DNA of 64,000 nucleotides from an uncultured Treponema sp. (GCA_946410085.1 CAMJZA010000006.1:20264-84263); one strand, 5' to 3'. Shown: positions 52,333 to 61,359, counted from the stretch's first letter. Notes: generated from the sequence alone by a model not told the origin. Program-made: numbers and translations.

Positions 52333-53403
52333 ATGCATCAGAACCGAAAGAGAATTCTGCAGAGCCCCTTTATCTACGTTTCGTCATCGACACAGACCGT
52401 ATTGTCCGTGATGATCTGCCTGTTAGTCCCGCAGCTGATCATGCTCTTTTTAACGAAGTCCTATGCATCGCTGTTCGTGCTCCTGTCGGCCGTTCTTGCT
52501 TCATTGCTGGCGGAAGCCTTCTATCACCTGAAGAAGCCGACGTCTTCCGTCATGCTGCTCATTGCGCTTCTGCAGGGGCTGCTGGTCGGCTTCCTCCTGC
52601 CGTCTTCATATCCCCCGGCTGCGGTCTTTTTCATTACCTTCTGTGCAATGCTGGTCGGCAAATATGCCTTTGAAGGCTTTGCTGCTTCCTGGGTTAATCC
52701 CGTTGCCCTTGCCGTTGCCGCCGCGTATTTCATTTATGCCTGTCCCTTCCCCCCCTTTGCCGTTGACCTGTCAATTCTGCGGGAAAAGAATGCCGCACTT
52801 TCATTGATACGGGAAGGTGTCTTTCCCATCTCTGCGCTGGACAGCAGGGTAACGGACTTCTTGAACCGGAACGTCTTCCGGCATTTCGGCATGGAGATTC
52901 CCGACGGCTATGTTACGCTGTTCTGGGATTCCGGTTCGCCGATACCTGCGTTCCGTTTTAACCTGCTGAACCTGATTGCATCGCTGATTCTTTTTTCGGG
53001 CGATATGGTCGGCTTTCTGATTCCTGTTTCGTTCTGCATCTCCTACGGACTGCTGATCCGTTTTGTCCCGCTTTCCGTCCTGACCGGAACCCAGCTGTAC
53101 GGGGATATCTTTCTGGCCTTCCTGACGAGCGGCGTCCTCTTTTCAACGCTCTTTATCCTCCAGTGGTTCGGAACCGTTCCCTATACGGCATGGGGAAAGC
53201 TGCTCTACGGACTGTGCGCCGGTTTATTCTCGTACCTGATCCTCGGCTACGGAACTTCGTCGATCGGCTATGTCTTTGTTGTGCTGATCATGAACTTTAT
53301 TTCGATATTCATCCAGAGCTTTGAAACGCGGCGCATGAAAGTCTTTTACAGGAAATCAATCAGGCCCCGGCTTGAAGCTTTGAAGGAGGTTTTGTCTGTA
53401 TGA
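52333..53403 (+). CDS. rnfD: Rnf-like complex subunit D
   Basis: 356 residues, about nine membrane segments, homologous to RnfD/NqrB (SSSTQTVLSVMICLLVPQLIML at the start, LLVGFLLPSSYPPAAVFFITFCAMLVGKYAFEGF near 83-116, ASWVNPVALAVA near 118-129). Canonical RnfD binds FMN covalently at the threonine of an S/T-G-A-T motif in the large loop. No GAT occurs anywhere here; the aligned region reads FPISALDSRVTD (near 164-175). AGGCTTAGGAG precedes ATG 52333. The stop overlaps rnfG. Confidence 0.75.
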   Translation: MHQNRKRILQSPFIYVSSSTQTVLSVMICLLVPQLIMLFLTKSYASLFVLLSAVLASLLAEAFYHLKKPTSSVMLLIALLQGLLVGFLLPSSYPPAAVFFITFCAMLVGKYAFEGFAASWVNPVALAVAAAYFIYACPFPPFAVDLSILREKNAALSLIREGVFPISALDSRVTDFLNRNVFRHFGMEIPDGYVTLFWDSGSPIPAFRFNLLNLIASLILFSGDMVGFLIPVSFCISYGLLIRFVPLSVLTGTQLYGDIFLAFLTSGVLFSTLFILQWFGTVPYTAWGKLLYGLCAGLFSYLILGYGTSSIGYVFVVLIMNFISIFIQSFETRRMKVFYRKSIRPRLEALKEVLSV

Positions 53404-53945
53404 ACGATATGTCAGATGAAGCGTCCGGCTTCTCTGCTGATCCGGCATTTCCGCCGGAAGCAGCAGGTGAAATGCTTCTGGTCTATAAAAAGCAGTTCAT
53501 TAAGTTCGGGCTTTTTATCGCCTTCCTCATCGTGCTTTTTGCAGTTCCCGCTGTTATTTCAGCCCTTTCATACCGGTCTACCCGGAACGGCCTGAAGGAA
53601 AGCCTCGTTGCGGCCCTGAAGGAACACGGCTATGAAGGGCTTGCTGTCACGGACAGCTGTGAACTGCAGAATCCCTTTGCCGTCGCTGCCGCAGCTTTCT
53701 CTGTTGAAGACTCTCCCTATTCCTATGCCGTCATCATAAAGCTGACGACGATGGCCGGGCCTGTTCCTGCCGTTTTCCTGTACGATACGGCTTCACCCAA
53801 GGCCGATTTTGTCTGCTTCCTTACACTCGGAAAGCGGGTCGAACGTTTCCTGTCGGACAGTACGGGGCTTTCCCTGATTGAATACTGGGCACACCGTCTG
53901 CCTCAGATTCTGTCGGCGTCAGACCGGGAGGTGCAGCCGCTATGA
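53400..53945 (+). CDS. rnfG: Rnf-like complex subunit G
   Basis: 181 residues. One membrane segment (FIKFGLFIAFLIVLFAVPAVISALSY, about 33-57) and an extracytoplasmic domain, the layout of RnfG. The FMN_bind domain's flavinylation motif (SGATxSS) is absent; the nearest is DSTGLSLIEYW near the C-terminus. The call rests mainly on position between rnfD and rnfE and on topology. Overlaps rnfD by 4 nt and rnfE by 4 nt. Confidence 0.6.
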   Translation: MNDMSDEASGFSADPAFPPEAAGEMLLVYKKQFIKFGLFIAFLIVLFAVPAVISALSYRSTRNGLKESLVAALKEHGYEGLAVTDSCELQNPFAVAAAAFSVEDSPYSYAVIIKLTTMAGPVPAVFLYDTASPKADFVCFLTLGKRVERFLSDSTGLSLIEYWAHRLPQILSASDREVQPL

Positions 53946-54586
53946 AAACCTATCAGATGGAAAAAGATATCAGCTTCAGTTATATGCTTTCTGCTTTTGC
54001 CCTGCTTATTCCCTTTCCCGGCCGCCTTGCGTACGGCATTATCCTGGTCCTGCTTTTGAATGTGCAGATGCTGACGATACCCTTTTTCAAGAGTCTGGTC
54101 CGCTTTGCCCGCCTGGACGACCTGCTTTCTGTCCTGACCGCCGTAATGCTTTTGTGCGAAAGCGTCGTATGCAAGCTGCTGCTCTCCCTGTATGCTCCGC
54201 TGCTGGCACTGACGCTGTCATTCGTCATCTATCTTCCGGCAGTCTCGGCGTTTGTCATTTCGCATCTCCGTCCTGCTGACCGGACGACCGACAAGCTGAC
54301 GGAAATCCGGGACAACATGCGCTATTCGCTGGCTTTTTCTGCATTTGCCCTGTTATTCTTCCTGATCAGGGATATCTGCGGGTACGGCACGATTACGTTC
54401 CCGGGACGGAAGGAACTCGTATGCCTGACCCTGCCGGCCGCACACGCGGATGGCCTGCACCTCGGTGTCTTCCTTGCATCGATCCCCGGAGCTGTGCTTC
54501 TCGTATTCCTCATTTTCTTCCTGATATGGCAGATCCGCAGAAAAATGGATTCAGTAGGAGGCACCGCTGATGATACTCGTGCTTGA
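53942..54586 (+). CDS. rnfE: Rnf-like complex subunit E
   Basis: 214 residues, six membrane segments, RnfE/NqrD family: a loop RDICGYGTITFPGRKE near 145-160 matches the RnfE-specific GYGTITFPG. In RnfE a cysteine in the first helix and one in the fourth (NC..LGR context) bind a shared [2Fe-2S] cluster. Here those contexts read SAFALLIPFPG and SFVIYLPAVSAF, without cysteine. The cysteines that exist (LLCESVVC, DIC, LVC) are elsewhere. Overlaps rnfA by 17 bp. Confidence 0.75.
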   Translation: MKTYQMEKDISFSYMLSAFALLIPFPGRLAYGIILVLLLNVQMLTIPFFKSLVRFARLDDLLSVLTAVMLLCESVVCKLLLSLYAPLLALTLSFVIYLPAVSAFVISHLRPADRTTDKLTEIRDNMRYSLAFSAFALLFFLIRDICGYGTITFPGRKELVCLTLPAAHADGLHLGVFLASIPGAVLLVFLIFFLIWQIRRKMDSVGGTADDTRA

Positions 54587-55115
54587 GTTCTTCTACTATG
54601 TCTTTTTTGCAAGCGCCGTTTTTGTGTACGGCATCGGGATGAACCGGGCGTTTATGATCAGCGAGCATCCCCGCAAGCTGTTCAACGGTGCTCTGAAGAT
54701 GTTCATCAGCGTCAGTTCCTCAACGGCAATCAGCTACCTGGTTGCCGACAGGATACTCCTGCATGTCCACATGACGGAAGTATATCCGCTTGTCGCGGTC
54801 CTCATATTTTCATCCATATCGATTTTCATTGAATCGGTCGTCAGGATTACCACAAAGAAGAGCGCATCGGAATATACGGTTTCGATCCTCTCTGTCCTGC
54901 TTGGAATCAGTGAGGGGGCAAGCATTCTGGAAGCGGTGCTTATTTCCTGCTTCTGCATATTTGCATTCTTGATTTCCATATTCGTTCTGTATATGATCCG
55001 TAAGAAGTTCTCCAATAAGGTCGGCCTTGTGCTTATCAGCATTTCGATTATCCTGCTGGCCCTCCATTTCGTGAATGTCTCATGGTTTTCGTATGTCGGA
55101 GGGATGCTGCAATGA
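54570..55115 (+). CDS. rnfA: Rnf-like complex subunit A
   Basis: 181 residues, six membrane segments, RnfA/NqrE size and topology. The pseudo-symmetric cysteine positions of RnfA (first helix and the N-C-A-x-L-G segment) read VFVYGIGMNRAF and LIFSSISIFIESV, without cysteine; the only cysteines are in LISCFCIFAF near 133. AGGAGG lies 8 nt before the ATG. The stop overlaps rnfB (ATGA). Confidence 0.7.
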   Translation: MILVLEFFYYVFFASAVFVYGIGMNRAFMISEHPRKLFNGALKMFISVSSSTAISYLVADRILLHVHMTEVYPLVAVLIFSSISIFIESVVRITTKKSASEYTVSILSVLLGISEGASILEAVLISCFCIFAFLISIFVLYMIRKKFSNKVGLVLISISIILLALHFVNVSWFSYVGGMLQ

Positions 55116-55735
55116 TTTTTTCCATATTGATGATGCTTCTGCTCCTGTTCAGTGTTGCCTGCGTACTCTTTTTCATCTTTTATCTCCTGCTGCCGTCACT
55201 GAATGCCCAGCATGTCAACATGTCAAATCCGCTCTTTTCGGAGCAGGAATTCCAGCTGTTTTCAGCAGCAAAGCCCGACAGCGTTTCCAAGCGTGCGGTA
55301 ATCCTCTGTTCCGTAAACCACGGCCGCAGCATGGAAGCAAACAGCAAGGGCTATCGGGGATTCATGGACTGCAGCTTTTATGATGCCCAGTTTGAAACGG
55401 AGGGAGACTGTAAGTACGGCTGCATAGGCCTGGGAAGCTGCCGTAAAGCCTGCCCCCGGGGAGCTATTTCGATTGTTGACGGCACGGCCGTCGTGAACAT
55501 ATTCTGCGATGGCTGCGGAAAGTGCATCCCGAAATGCCCGCGAGCCTTGATAAAGCTGGTGGACGCCTCGTATAGTCAGGAAGTATCCTGTGATGCCTAC
55601 ACCCGTTTTAACGGGTCCTATGAGGACAAGTGCGGACAGTTTGACAGCCGCATAGACTTGTCGCCGGAGAAGATTCTGAAGCCGCGGAGCTATGCCGTCT
55701 GGCACAGGCTCGCCGCCCTCCTGCACCGGGTCTGA
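55112..55735 (+). CDS. rnfB: Rnf-like complex subunit B (short)
   Basis: 207 residues. N-terminal membrane helix (ILMMLLLLFSVACVLFFIFYLLL, about 4-27), then an RnfB-like segment with VILCSVNHG near 64, CKYGCIGLGSCRKACPRGAI near 100-120 and CDGCGKCIPKCPRALI near 133-148. The proximal cluster motif of RnfB (CxxCGxxGCxxYA) that should follow the helix is missing: residues 28-60 contain no cysteine. ATG 55112 has GGAGG upstream and overlaps rnfA. Short compared with RnfB proteins of 190-300 residues with three or more clusters. Confidence 0.75.
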   Translation: MIFSILMMLLLLFSVACVLFFIFYLLLPSLNAQHVNMSNPLFSEQEFQLFSAAKPDSVSKRAVILCSVNHGRSMEANSKGYRGFMDCSFYDAQFETEGDCKYGCIGLGSCRKACPRGAISIVDGTAVVNIFCDGCGKCIPKCPRALIKLVDASYSQEVSCDAYTRFNGSYEDKCGQFDSRIDLSPEKILKPRSYAVWHRLAALLHRV

Positions 55736-55749
55736 CCGGAGATGAATGT

Positions 55750-57777
55750 ATGGCCGGAATAAGCATCTGTCTGGAATTGTCGGTACACGGGTATCATAGC
55801 TCTGCTGCTGCAGGTGATGAGGAGGACTATCAGTCCCTCTTTAAGCCGCTCTTTTCCTTCCTGTATACGCACCCGGCCTGCCTCTTCAGTTTTTCCTTTT
55901 CAAGCAGTTTCTTTGCATTTCTTGAAAAGAAGCATCCGGAGTCCCTTGAACTGCTGAAGGAACTGCATGCCCGGCGTCAGATCGAATTCCTTGGTTCTGC
56001 ATATCACGATTCCATACTGCCGCTCCTCTTTCCCATAGACCGGAGTGCCCAGATCGAGCGGATGAGCAGTACAATCCGCTCTCTCGTCGGAAAGCGGCCC
56101 CGAGGCATGACCCTTGCCGGTAACATCTGGGATTATTCGCTGGTGACGAGCCTTGTCTCCTGCAGCATGGAGTATCTGCTGCTCGACGCTACGCTGGTGC
56201 CGTCGTCGTCCCGGTGTTTCTATCCGCTGATAACCGGCGGACTGGGAAAGAGCATCAAGGTTCTCTGCGTTCATTCAGAACTTGCGCCGGATTTCCCGTC
56301 GGGCGAATCCCCAGAGGCTTGGATTTCGCGCATACAGAAGACGGTCCTGCGCGCCGTGAAAGGCGATGAAAGCCCCCTTGTCATGGTTTCCCTTGACCTG
56401 CCCCTATTCAGGCAGTTTTTTTCGTCAGCTTTTTTTGCATACGCTGCAGGCTACTTTGAAGATCCCGACGGGGAAGCCTATCGGGGAATCTGCTTTACCC
56501 TGCCGCAGACCTATCTGAAGGGGGCAAAGGTCTTTATTCCCGGCTACATTCCCGCAGGAATGGACTGGACCCTTGCCCGGTGGGCACGGAAAGCCTTTGA
56601 AGCCTGCGAGAACAGGAGCCGCTTTCCCCTGACAATCTATGACTACCTTACCTGTTATGATGCCTGCCGGAGCCTGTATGACCGGATGATGTACATCAGC
56701 ATGGTGCTTTCACAGGGGCATGGAGGGGATAAAGTTCAGAAGAACCTTGCAAAGGAAAAACTCTGGGAAGCACAGAGTTTTTCAAAGTATGTCGCCCTGC
56801 CTTCCGGCTTGCCCGCTTTCTCAGCGCAGCGGCAGGAAGCCTTTAAGCTTTTGAACGAAGCCGAACTGCTGATACGGAAGAGCCAGGAGCAGAAGAAGGG
56901 CAGCAGGCGTCTGGAACAGAAGGCGTCCATTGTCTCGTATGACTATAACAGGGACGGCATTAACGAGTACATCTGCAGCCTGAAAAACCTCCGCCTCGTC
57001 ATTACGCGTCTTGCGGCCGAAATAATCGAGTTTGACAATATTGCAGGCGGCTACAATTATGCTTCAAACCTTTCCCGCATTCCTGCCTTTGACGGCAGCG
57101 CTGACAGCTATATGCGGGGTTTCTTTGTCGATCACTTCTTTGCACCCGGGAACATCGATGCCTACAGGCAGTCCATGGATGCCGGGACGGACATTTTCTC
57201 GAACGTCCTTTTTGACGAGAAAAAGCTTGACCTGAAGCGGAATGAAATTCTCTTTTCGGCAGGCAGGCAGCTTCCGGATTCCACAGGGAGCCTTGTGCTC
57301 CTGAAAAAATACACGATACTGGACGACGGCATTTCCATCCAGTACATACTGAAAAACGAAGGTGCTGAACCGGTCCGGGGGATATTCGTCGTTGAGTCAA
57401 ACTTTGCCCAGACGGTCTTTCCCAAGAAGCAGATTTCGCAGTATGCCTGTGAAATCGTTCTGGACGGCGACACCTGCCGTCTGGAAGCTGCACGGCCGTT
57501 CAAGGCGGACGGGCGGGTTTCTGCCCTGCGGGTGACGGACAGTCATGATAAGCTGCAGTTCAACTTTGAGCCGAACGAGGATGCAGGCTTCATAACCGAC
57601 ACGCTCACCTTCCGGCGGCCGGATGCCTACGGCAGCCTGCGGGAAGACTCAAAGACGCTCATAACATCCTTCTTCTGGGACGTTGACCTGCCGGCTGGCC
57701 GGGCGGTGGAAAAGAACATCAACTTTTCGGTAACCGGCGTTCCCAGCCGCAGGAAGATTCCGTCAGCGTCCCTTTAA
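55750..57777 (+). CDS. GH57-like protein, probably without hydrolase activity
   Basis: 675 residues, length and order of GH57 4-alpha-glucanotransferases: catalytic-barrel part (1-300), a helical part, and DUF1925/DUF1926-like C-terminal domains (from about 380; YDYNRDGINEYICSLKNLRL near 397). RRQIEFLGSAYHDSILPLL near 75-93 is the second GH57 motif. The first motif HQP is replaced by VHGYHS, the nucleophile motif (xxERVWEP) reads TLAGNIWDY near 120 with Gly in place of Glu, and the acid motif DDGEKFG reads SLDLPLFRQFF near 216. Both catalytic residues look lost. 14 nt after rnfB, so cotranscribed. The last 15 bp overlap the convergent FemAB gene. Confidence 0.7.
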   Translation: MAGISICLELSVHGYHSSAAAGDEEDYQSLFKPLFSFLYTHPACLFSFSFSSSFFAFLEKKHPESLELLKELHARRQIEFLGSAYHDSILPLLFPIDRSAQIERMSSTIRSLVGKRPRGMTLAGNIWDYSLVTSLVSCSMEYLLLDATLVPSSSRCFYPLITGGLGKSIKVLCVHSELAPDFPSGESPEAWISRIQKTVLRAVKGDESPLVMVSLDLPLFRQFFSSAFFAYAAGYFEDPDGEAYRGICFTLPQTYLKGAKVFIPGYIPAGMDWTLARWARKAFEACENRSRFPLTIYDYLTCYDACRSLYDRMMYISMVLSQGHGGDKVQKNLAKEKLWEAQSFSKYVALPSGLPAFSAQRQEAFKLLNEAELLIRKSQEQKKGSRRLEQKASIVSYDYNRDGINEYICSLKNLRLVITRLAAEIIEFDNIAGGYNYASNLSRIPAFDGSADSYMRGFFVDHFFAPGNIDAYRQSMDAGTDIFSNVLFDEKKLDLKRNEILFSAGRQLPDSTGSLVLLKKYTILDDGISIQYILKNEGAEPVRGIFVVESNFAQTVFPKKQISQYACEIVLDGDTCRLEAARPFKADGRVSALRVTDSHDKLQFNFEPNEDAGFITDTLTFRRPDAYGSLREDSKTLITSFFWDVDLPAGRAVEKNINFSVTGVPSRRKIPSASL

Positions 57778-59013
57778 TTTCTTTACCAGCTTTCTGAAGA
57801 AGAAGGCACGGGCATTTTCAAGCGCCCTGTAGCAGCGGTAGCTGAACGGCTTGAGCGGTACGTCAAAGCTCCCCGGCCGGTGTACGATCCTGCCGCCGAA
57901 GCCGGTCTTGAACAGGTATAGCCCGTGCATGGGGTGCGTTTCGTCATCCGTCGGCGGCATTCCGTAAAAGTCGTAGCAGGGACAGCCGTAGGCCTGTGCG
58001 TCCTGTATCGCCGTCCACTGCAGGAGGTATGCCGCCATGAGGTTCCGCTTGATGTTTCCGCTCGCTCCGTACAGATACACTGCCTCGCGCGGGCAGAAGA
58101 GGGTAATGATTCCCGCCAGATAGTCGCCTTCGTGCCGGGCAAGATAGAGGGAGACGACCGGTTTTTTGCCGGCCGGCGCCGTATCAGCGGTCGCCTTACC
58201 GGCGGACGGCTCCTGCCCGCCTTCGTTGAGCCTGCGGCTCCGCTCAATCAAATCCCGGTAGTATGCCTTTGCATGAAAGTTCACGCCGTCGCGCTCGGAA
58301 GTCAGCTCAAAGAGCCGGTAAAAGGCATCGAATTGTTCCTCAAAGTCAGCCTCGCCGCCGTGCCAGCAGGATACCTCGACCCCCTTTCTGGCGGCAAGCC
58401 GTATATTGTAGCGCCACTTGCTTTTCATCGCAGCGAGGATGTCCTCCCCGCTCCGCTGCAGGTCCAGTATCGTCGTGTCGGGCGGCTGCACGGCAACGGG
58501 CGAAACGCAGAGGGGGAGCTGCAGCCTGCGTGCAAGCGCCTTTGTTTCCCCGACGTACCGCTCCCGTGCGTTTATGCCTTCAATGCCGTCAAAGTCTTCA
58601 AAGTCAATCGGACAATCGTAGCGGACAAAGACCGTATCTTCGGGCAGCAGGGCCTTCACCGCCTTTGCTGTCCTGCACAGACGGGCCAGGTATGCTTCGT
58701 GGCTTTCCCCCGCGCGCAGTTCCGGCGCCATGGGGATGTAGGCGAGGCTTGCTTTTTTTAGTTTGAGCGAGAAAGTCCGCACAAGGACGGAAAGCTGCTC
58801 TCCGTCCTCCGTCTTGAACCGCAGGGCCTTCCAGCCGTGGGCTTCCTTAAAGGAAGCCCAGAAGTCCGACTGGAGGAAGCGTTCTGTCTGCCGTGCCGGG
58901 ATACGCTCCGGGGCAGGCCCGGTTTCTGTGTCCGTGGACATTCCCGTGTTCTTGGACATTCCTGTGTCCTTGGACATTCCTGTGTCCTTGGACATCCCTG
59001 TATCAGTGGACAT
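57763..59013 (-). CDS. FemAB-like peptidoglycan-bridge/GNAT aminoacyltransferase
   Basis: 416 residues from ATG 59013. Two GNAT-like halves as in FemX/FemAB: FLQSDFWASFKEAHGWKALRF near 41-61, MKSKWRYNIRLAARKGVEV near 193-211 (the FemAB K..R.I..A.K.GV motif), VVSLYLARHEGDYLAGIITL near 285, YGASGNIKRNLMAAYLLQW near 315 and YDFYGMPPTDDE near 345. FemAB proteins add amino acids from tRNA to lipid II peptide. The N-terminus is built of five 6-residue TGMSKD repeats from an 18-bp minisatellite; translation may start at any of five ATG codons (59013, 58995, 58977, 58959, 58941). Overlaps the metG stop. Confidence 0.8.
   Translation of the reverse strand: MSTDTGMSKDTGMSKDTGMSKNTGMSTDTETGPAPERIPARQTERFLQSDFWASFKEAHGWKALRFKTEDGEQLSVLVRTFSLKLKKASLAYIPMAPELRAGESHEAYLARLCRTAKAVKALLPEDTVFVRYDCPIDFEDFDGIEGINARERYVGETKALARRLQLPLCVSPVAVQPPDTTILDLQRSGEDILAAMKSKWRYNIRLAARKGVEVSCWHGGEADFEEQFDAFYRLFELTSERDGVNFHAKAYYRDLIERSRRLNEGGQEPSAGKATADTAPAGKKPVVSLYLARHEGDYLAGIITLFCPREAVYLYGASGNIKRNLMAAYLLQWTAIQDAQAYGCPCYDFYGMPPTDDETHPMHGLYLFKTGFGGRIVHRPGSFDVPLKPFSYRCYRALENARAFFFRKLVKKLKGR
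58926..59013. repeat. 18-bp minisatellite at the start of the FemAB-like gene
   Basis: GGACAT recurs at 58936, 58954, 58972, 58990 and 59008, a strict 18-bp period; the middle units are nearly identical (GGACATTCCTGTGTCCTT). Read on the minus strand the middle units each contain AAGGA, 7 nt, ATG. Confidence 0.85.
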
Positions 59014-61351
59014 CGCCGTTCTCGGTGTGGACGGTGACAATCTCCTTTCCGCCCGCCGTCAGCGTACATCCTCCGACCGTAACAGCCTTGTCCTTCACCT
59101 GAATGGCAACCTTGAAGAAGTCGTCGGCAGGGATCTCTGCTGGCTTGTCCGCAATCTCCTCCCCGTTCAGGCAGACTCGGGTTCCCGCTGCTGCCCAGGG
59201 GGCTTCCAGCGGCTCCACGCAGTCCCTGCCGTCCGCATCCTTGTAGTCGCAGGCGAGCAGCATGCCGTGGCTTTCAATGCCGCGCATCGTGCGGGGGGCC
59301 AGGTTGTAGGCGAGGATGATGTGCTTGCCGAGCAGGTCTTCGGGCTTCAGGTAGTCCCGCAGGCCGCTCTGGATAATCCGCTCCTGTCCGCTGCCGTCGT
59401 CCAGGTGCTCGACATAGAGCTTTTCTCCGTCAGGATTGTTTTCGACCTTCGTAATGACGGCAACGCGCAGGTCAATCTTCTCGTTAAAGAAGCCCTTCTG
59501 GTCGGGGGCAAGCTCCGGGGCTTTCTTCTCTTTCTTCTTTTTGCTGCCTGCCTTAGCGGCATCAGCCGTACCGGCACGGTCTTTCTGGCTGCCGGAGAAC
59601 TTGAGCTTAAAGGCGTCGGCGGTTTTCTGGTCGAGCGGGGTAAAGAAGACCTCGGTTGCGGAAACGGCGGAAAGTCCTTCCGTCCGGCCCAGGTCATCCC
59701 AGTTCAGGCCGCCTGCAACAGGCTGCTCGCCGAACTTCGGTTCCGATATCTGCTTGCCGAGGTATGACAGGATTTTTTCCGAGAACTGGGGCATGAAGGG
59801 ATGGGCCATGATCATCAGGTCCTTTATCATGTATGCCAGGTTGTGGATCAGCTTTGCCGCCTTTTCCGGTTCCGTCGTGCGTGTCTTCCAGGGTTCGGTG
59901 GACTGGAATGCCTTGTTGCCGATGTCCGAGATGGCGAAGATCTCATGGAAGGCGTCTTTCAGCTCTGCCCACTCCATGTATCCGGTCATCGCCGCCTCAT
60001 GTTCGCGCACCTGTGCCCACATGTCCTCGTCAACGGGGGCATCGGGAATCTTTCCGTCATAGTACTTGCTGATGAACAGCAGGGTCCTGTTGACCAGATT
60101 GCCCAGGTTGCCGATCAGCTCGCCGTTGTACTTCTCGCGGAACTCGCGCCAGGTGAACTGGTAGTCCTGCTTTTCCGGCCGGTTGTAGAAGATGTAGAAT
60201 CTCCATGCGTCCGCCTTGATGCCGGACTCCTTCGCATCCGTGCCGAACACGCCGATGCCGCGGCTCTTGGAAAACTTGCCGTCCTCATAGTTCAGGAATT
60301 CGGTCGATGACATGTGAAAGAGCTTGGTCCAGTTGCGGCCGCTTCCCAGCTGCGTACAGGGGAAGACAACCGTGTGGAAGGGAATGTTGTCCTTGCCGAT
60401 GAACTGGAAGAGCTGGATGGGCAGCTTGTCTTTCCCGTTCTCGCTTTCTTCGGGGAGCCACCAGTCCTTCCAGTCAAAGGAGGGCTTTCCCGCAGCCTTC
60501 AGCTCGTCCTCCAGCTGCTTGGTAATTGACAGGTAGCCGATGGGAGCATTGAACCAGACGTAGAACACCTTGTCCTCGTAGCCTTCGCGGGGAACCGGAA
60601 TGCCCCATTTGAGGTCGCGCGTAATGGCCCGTTCGTTGAGTCCGTCGCGGATCCAGGCTTTCGTGATGTTTATTGCGTTTTCCGACCAGCGGCCTTCCAC
60701 GCTGACCTTTTTCATCCACTCGTCGAGCTTGTCCGAAATGGCGGGCAGGTTGATGTAGAGGTGCCTGGTTTCCTTGACGAGCGGCGTTGCGCCGCAGGTG
60801 GAACAGCGGGGGCTTTTCAGGTCAACAGGATCGAGCAGGGAGCCGCACTTGTCGCACTGGTCGCCGCGGGCGTCCTCATAGCCGCACTTGGGGCAGATGC
60901 CGTACACGAAGCGGTCCGCGAGGAAGCGGGAACACTGGGGGCAGAAGAGCTGCTTGTTCGTGTGTTCCGTGATGTAGCCGTTCTGGTCAAGCTCCCTGAA
61001 GAGCATCTGTGTTATTTCCGTACATTCTTCGTTTGACGTACGGCCGAACTTGTCAAAGTTGATGTCGAACCATTCGTAAATGTCCCGGTGCTGGGCAAAG
61101 TAGTAGTCGCACAGTTCCCGCGGACTCTTGTGCTCTTCGAGGGCCTTTGTCTCCGTCGCCGTTCCGTATTCGTCCGTTCCGCAGACGAACATGGTCTCGT
61201 AGCCCCGGCTCCGGCAGAAGCGGGAGAACACGTCTGCCGACAGGGTCTGGATGACGTTTCCCAGATGGGGAATATTGTTCACGTAGGGGAGGGCCGACGT
61301 GACCAGCCGTCTATTGCTGCTTTTTGCAGGTATATGCTTCAGTTCGTTCAT
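59003..61351 (-). CDS. metG: Methionyl-tRNA synthetase with C-terminal tRNA-binding domain
   Basis: 782 residues. Class I synthetase: ALPYVNNIPHLGNVIQT near 18-34 (HLGN as HIGH motif), zinc knuckles CPQCSRF, CPKCGYED, CDKCGSL and CSTCGAT (about 145-190), and GKFSKSRGIGVFG near 355 (KMSKS). After the anticodon domain a Lys/Ala linker (about 630-655) leads to an OB-fold tRNA-binding domain (KIDLRVAVITKVENNPDGEKLYV near 668) as in dimeric MetRS. Leaderless by promoter position. The 3' end overlaps the FemAB-like gene. Confidence 0.95.
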   Translation of the reverse strand: MNELKHIPAKSSNRRLVTSALPYVNNIPHLGNVIQTLSADVFSRFCRSRGYETMFVCGTDEYGTATETKALEEHKSPRELCDYYFAQHRDIYEWFDINFDKFGRTSNEECTEITQMLFRELDQNGYITEHTNKQLFCPQCSRFLADRFVYGICPKCGYEDARGDQCDKCGSLLDPVDLKSPRCSTCGATPLVKETRHLYINLPAISDKLDEWMKKVSVEGRWSENAINITKAWIRDGLNERAITRDLKWGIPVPREGYEDKVFYVWFNAPIGYLSITKQLEDELKAAGKPSFDWKDWWLPEESENGKDKLPIQLFQFIGKDNIPFHTVVFPCTQLGSGRNWTKLFHMSSTEFLNYEDGKFSKSRGIGVFGTDAKESGIKADAWRFYIFYNRPEKQDYQFTWREFREKYNGELIGNLGNLVNRTLLFISKYYDGKIPDAPVDEDMWAQVREHEAAMTGYMEWAELKDAFHEIFAISDIGNKAFQSTEPWKTRTTEPEKAAKLIHNLAYMIKDLMIMAHPFMPQFSEKILSYLGKQISEPKFGEQPVAGGLNWDDLGRTEGLSAVSATEVFFTPLDQKTADAFKLKFSGSQKDRAGTADAAKAGSKKKKEKKAPELAPDQKGFFNEKIDLRVAVITKVENNPDGEKLYVEHLDDGSGQERIIQSGLRDYLKPEDLLGKHIILAYNLAPRTMRGIESHGMLLACDYKDADGRDCVEPLEAPWAAAGTRVCLNGEEIADKPAEIPADDFFKVAIQVKDKAVTVGGCTLTAGGKEIVTVHTENGDVH

Positions 61352-61359
61352 AACCGCTT

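Noticed and set aside
57763..57777. Overlap of the GH57-like and FemAB-like stops as a sign of misassembly
   Set aside because: Convergent genes often overlap by a few bases, and both C-termini look normal.
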